Shown piece after piece: positions 62,277 to 64,000 of a stretch of 64,000 bases of DNA. Numbering within the stretch: position 1 is the stretch's first letter; every line of letters starts with the position of its first letter. Source of the stretch: Bin55 sp964511425 (GTDB lineage Bacteria; Pseudomonadota; Gammaproteobacteria; Pseudomonadales; Azotimanducaceae); NCBI GenBank assembly GCA_964511425.1, contig CAZEFI010000004.1, positions 37,669 to 101,668 on the forward strand. The letters run 5' to 3'. Both the position numbers and the translations under genes were made by a program. The notes under the pieces were generated by a model. The model was not told the origin of the DNA. It searched no databases and saw only the letters and a list, made by a program, of their open reading frames with translations.

Positions 62277-62925
62277 TATTGATTGGTTTACAGGTCGATG
62301 CTAACTGGCGATACCGGATGTCGAGAGCCTGATATAACTCGATGAGAAATTCTTCGTGATACGGATCCAGATTCTCGACGAGTTCGGCAAGATGTACGTT
62401 ATCCTCCCTACCACTCCATATTTTCTGGTACGTACCTTCTTTGTACCCGTTCGCTTGTCTAAATCGATTCAGTACATTCTTCCCTTTGTAAATTCCGTAT
62501 AGTTCCTGTAACGGAAAGGGCAAGGTATTCATCATGTCCATGAATGCGTTTGTGTCGAAACTACCGTGTAACGCGTGTTGCGCTAACGCTTCCACAGTAG
62601 TGACGAAACTTGGTCCGACGACACTAGAATCACCTTCACGTAGCTGCATCTGTCGTCCTACCTCATCAATATTTTGCTCTGCCACGATCATCATGGATAG
62701 CCCAAAGTGCCAAATGTCAACTATTTCCAACTTGACCTGAACTAAGTCTGGTTCTTGACGTTTCCACCACTTCCATCCGTAATGATCCAAGAGCTCGGCA
62801 CATTCTGTCCAAATAGCACGATGAAACGGATAGTTTTGTTTGTCCCACTGGGGGTGTACTTGTTGATTGTGTGCATGCTGCAGTTCCAACATTTCCCGGA
62901 GAATTACTTCAAAAGACGCTGACAT
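62269..62925 (-). CDS. All-alpha (dimeric) dUTP diphosphatase
   Basis: This 218-residue enzyme is of the all-alpha NTP pyrophosphatase superfamily (MazG/dUTPase type 2). It hydrolyses dUTP to dUMP and keeps uracil out of DNA. Family residues are AIWTECAELLDHYGWKWWK (E-x-x-E metal motif), VKLEIVDIWHFGLS (E-x-x-D motif) and NGYKEGTYQKIWSGREDNVHLAEL. This type is common in kinetoplastids, Campylobacter and phages, whereas gammas usually have trimeric Dut next to coaBC. It is the first gene of a two-gene operon with the MTH1-like Nudix. It may replace or supplement trimeric Dut, which is not in the window. Confidence 0.9.
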   Translation of the reverse strand: MSASFEVILREMLELQHAHNQQVHPQWDKQNYPFHRAIWTECAELLDHYGWKWWKRQEPDLVQVKLEIVDIWHFGLSMMIVAEQNIDEVGRQMQLREGDSSVVGPSFVTTVEALAQHALHGSFDTNAFMDMMNTLPFPLQELYGIYKGKNVLNRFRQANGYKEGTYQKIWSGREDNVHLAELVENLDPYHEEFLIELYQALDIRYRQLASTCKPINIE

Positions 62926-63265
62926 CAGGTGTTTGGAATGCAGTTCGGACGGTAGCTTCCCTGCAATTCAATCCTCTGAAATGTAACTCTATGAAGCACT
63001 CTGATAAACCTGAAGTGTGGCTCTTCGTCTCCTTCAGAGTTTAGCACCCCGCTGGGAAACGAAGCTAGTCAATAATATGTTATTCTAGGAATCTACGACT
63101 TTCACTATCAAACGTACTCGCTAAGCATCAAAGTATGTAAACGTGAAGTTAGCAATCTTGAAAAACTGGGGCTGTTCTCTATTTAAATTGGTTCTCGCGT
63201 GCTTGATTTTGGGGATCTGTAGAACTCTTTGGTAAACTCGATTGCACACTCTTTTTGGTAGTGTA
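62926..63265. other. Intergenic region next to the TnpB gene
   Basis: These 340 bp carry the dUTPase upstream region and, nearest the tnpB stop, probably the right end of an IS200/IS605-type element and its omega-RNA 3' portion. The TCAGTTT-AAACTGA hairpin over the tnpB stop (about 63267-63284) and an ACTCTTT(TT)GGTA direct repeat (about 63222-63260) are the only structures I see. The exact element end cannot be fixed. Confidence 0.35.
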
Positions 63266-64000
63266 TCAGTTTGAAAACTGAGCCATTTCGGAGCTAGACC
63301 TCGTGGTCCGGCCCACTCGTTTCATCGAAGACTGCTGGACACTCCGGAGCAATGCAAGAAAGCTCCAAGCACCCAGTCTTACGTCCTCTCCACGATTAAC
63401 GAAGACATACCCTGCCTCCGACATTTTGTGCATGCCTGCAACACGGATATTCTGCGCCGCGTTCGCATCTCGATCCAACGCAACCCCACAATCGGCACAC
63501 GTCCAGACACGTTCTTTCAACGTGAGTTCCTCGTTCTTGGTACTACACTCAGCACAAGTCTTTGAGGACGGATAAAAACGATCCACCCGCACCAGATGTT
63601 TGCCCGCCCAACGACACTTGTACTCCAACTGTCGAACGAATTCGCCCCACGCAACATCCGCAATGTGCTTCGCAAGTCTGCGATTCTTCACTAAGCCTCG
63701 GACATTCAAATCTTCCACGATCACCGCTTGGTTTTCGCTGACGAGCTTCGTGGATAACTTGTGCAAATAGTCGTGTCGAGCATTCACGACCTGCTCATGA
63801 ATCCGTGCGACTTTCTTGCGTTGCTGACGATACCGATGCGATCCCTTCTTCTTTCGAGACAAGGATCGCTGGGCAGGTCTTAACTTGGGTAGGTGGTGCG
63901 CATAAAACCTTGGATTCTCATATTTCGTGGTATCCGTCGCACTCGCCACCGTAGCCAGATGGTTGAGACCCACATCCACTCCACTCACAAGGTTCAGTTC
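63266..64000 (-). CDS. tnpB: IS200/IS605 family TnpB RNA-guided nuclease, N-terminus outside the window
   Basis: TnpB is the ancestor-like relative of Cas12, an RNA-guided DNA endonuclease encoded by IS200/IS605 and IS607 elements. The visible 244-codon C-terminal part carries the complete split RuvC site: Asp in SGVDVGLNHLATV, Glu in AVIVEDLNVRG and Asp in LDRDANAAQNI. A zinc ribbon of two CxxC pairs (CAEC, CADC) and the helical KKKGSHRYRQQRKKVARIHE region are also present. The frame stays open to base 64000 (ELNLV precedes the GTG at 63988), so the gene continues off the window. The C-terminal tail after NIRVAG is about 60 residues. tnpA cannot be seen. Confidence 0.92.
   Translation of the reverse strand, partial: ELNLVSGVDVGLNHLATVASATDTTKYENPRFYAHHLPKLRPAQRSLSRKKKGSHRYRQQRKKVARIHEQVVNARHDYLHKLSTKLVSENQAVIVEDLNVRGLVKNRRLAKHIADVAWGEFVRQLEYKCRWAGKHLVRVDRFYPSSKTCAECSTKNEELTLKERVWTCADCGVALDRDANAAQNIRVAGMHKMSEAGYVFVNRGEDVRLGAWSFLALLRSVQQSSMKRVGRTTRSSSEMAQFSN
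63266..64000 (-). mobile_element. Right part of an IS200/IS605-like element
   Basis: The tnpB gene defines this as part of a single-strand transposon of the IS200/IS605 group, or a tnpB-only derivative. Only the tnpB 3' side is in the window. The right end should lie within the 200 bp below 63266, but its cleavage site and target cannot be set from one copy. There are no inverted repeats, as expected for the group. Confidence 0.7.

Noticed and set aside
63222..63260. ACTCTTT(TT)GGTA direct repeat beside tnpB as a target-site duplication
   Set aside because: IS200/IS605 elements do not make target duplications, and the copies are imperfect and only about 30 bp apart.
1..64000. CRISPR arrays, prophage, integron or toxin-antitoxin modules
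   Set aside because: I saw no regularly spaced repeats, no phage structural genes, no integrase and no convincing toxin-antitoxin pair on either strand.

Overview
The window looks like a chromosome segment from a gammaproteobacterium, probably a free-living aerobic marine or aquatic one. The evidence is the ligA-zipA-smc block (ZipA is confined to Gammaproteobacteria), standalone lpxA, a complete ccmABCDEFGHI cytochrome c maturation set, yheU/UPF0270, DUF1244, YaaA, BolA and TrhO homologues, a 1001-residue TonB-dependent receptor, and several oxidative or xenobiotic enzymes (cytochrome P450, iodotyrosine-deiodinase-like flavoprotein, peroxiredoxin). Base composition is slightly AT-rich by eye. 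Genes are packed tightly and a large share start at GTG or TTG. The genus cannot be named from the sequence alone. I found no rRNA, tRNA or CRISPR array.

Layout. 1-9.2 kb: a small unknown gene, two tandem RDD membrane proteins, asnS, lipA, an M17 aminopeptidase, cysS and an M20 peptidase that probably starts at ATT. 9.2-14.8 kb: an HNH nuclease, a gene-poor stretch with a 43-codon transposase-type HTH remnant, a SPOR lipoprotein, a peroxiredoxin, an EamA transporter, an ABM monooxygenase and a CYP153-like P450. 14.9-22.4 kb (minus strand): ligA, zipA and smc. LigA is 906 residues because its helix-hairpin-helix region seems to be repeated about four times. SMC has LSDGE instead of the usual LSGGE signature. 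22.7-25.7 kb: a 35-codon gene with its own promoter and terminator, a MerR/CarH-like regulator, and fhs interrupted by a 100-N assembly gap. 25.8-29.5 kb: an APH-type kinase, an SDR reductase, an SRAP protein and lpxA.

29.7-34.9 kb: a five-gene envelope operon made of a LolA-like periplasmic protein, two FtsX/MacB-type permeases, a LolD-like ATPase and an outer-membrane barrel. The gene overlaps suggest one trans-envelope export machine of unknown cargo. This is the best candidate for an uncharacterised system. 34.9-45.8 kb: gamma-glutamyltransferase, acnA, a TGS-less thrS of unusual type, the TonB receptor and the deiodinase-like nitroreductase. 45.8-50.1 kb (minus): prc, lepB, a DUF1244 gene and yaaA.

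50.2-60.4 kb: an almost gapless plus-strand array, PP2C phosphatase-bolA-trhO-ttcA-yheU-ccmABCDEFGHI, linking tRNA sulfur and hydroxyl modification to heme export and cytochrome c assembly. 60.4-64 kb: a class III aminotransferase, an overlapping MTH1-like Nudix / all-alpha dUTPase pair for nucleotide-pool cleaning, and an IS200/IS605-type TnpB that runs off the right edge.

All homology calls come from recognising motifs and family sequence patterns by eye. No search was run.
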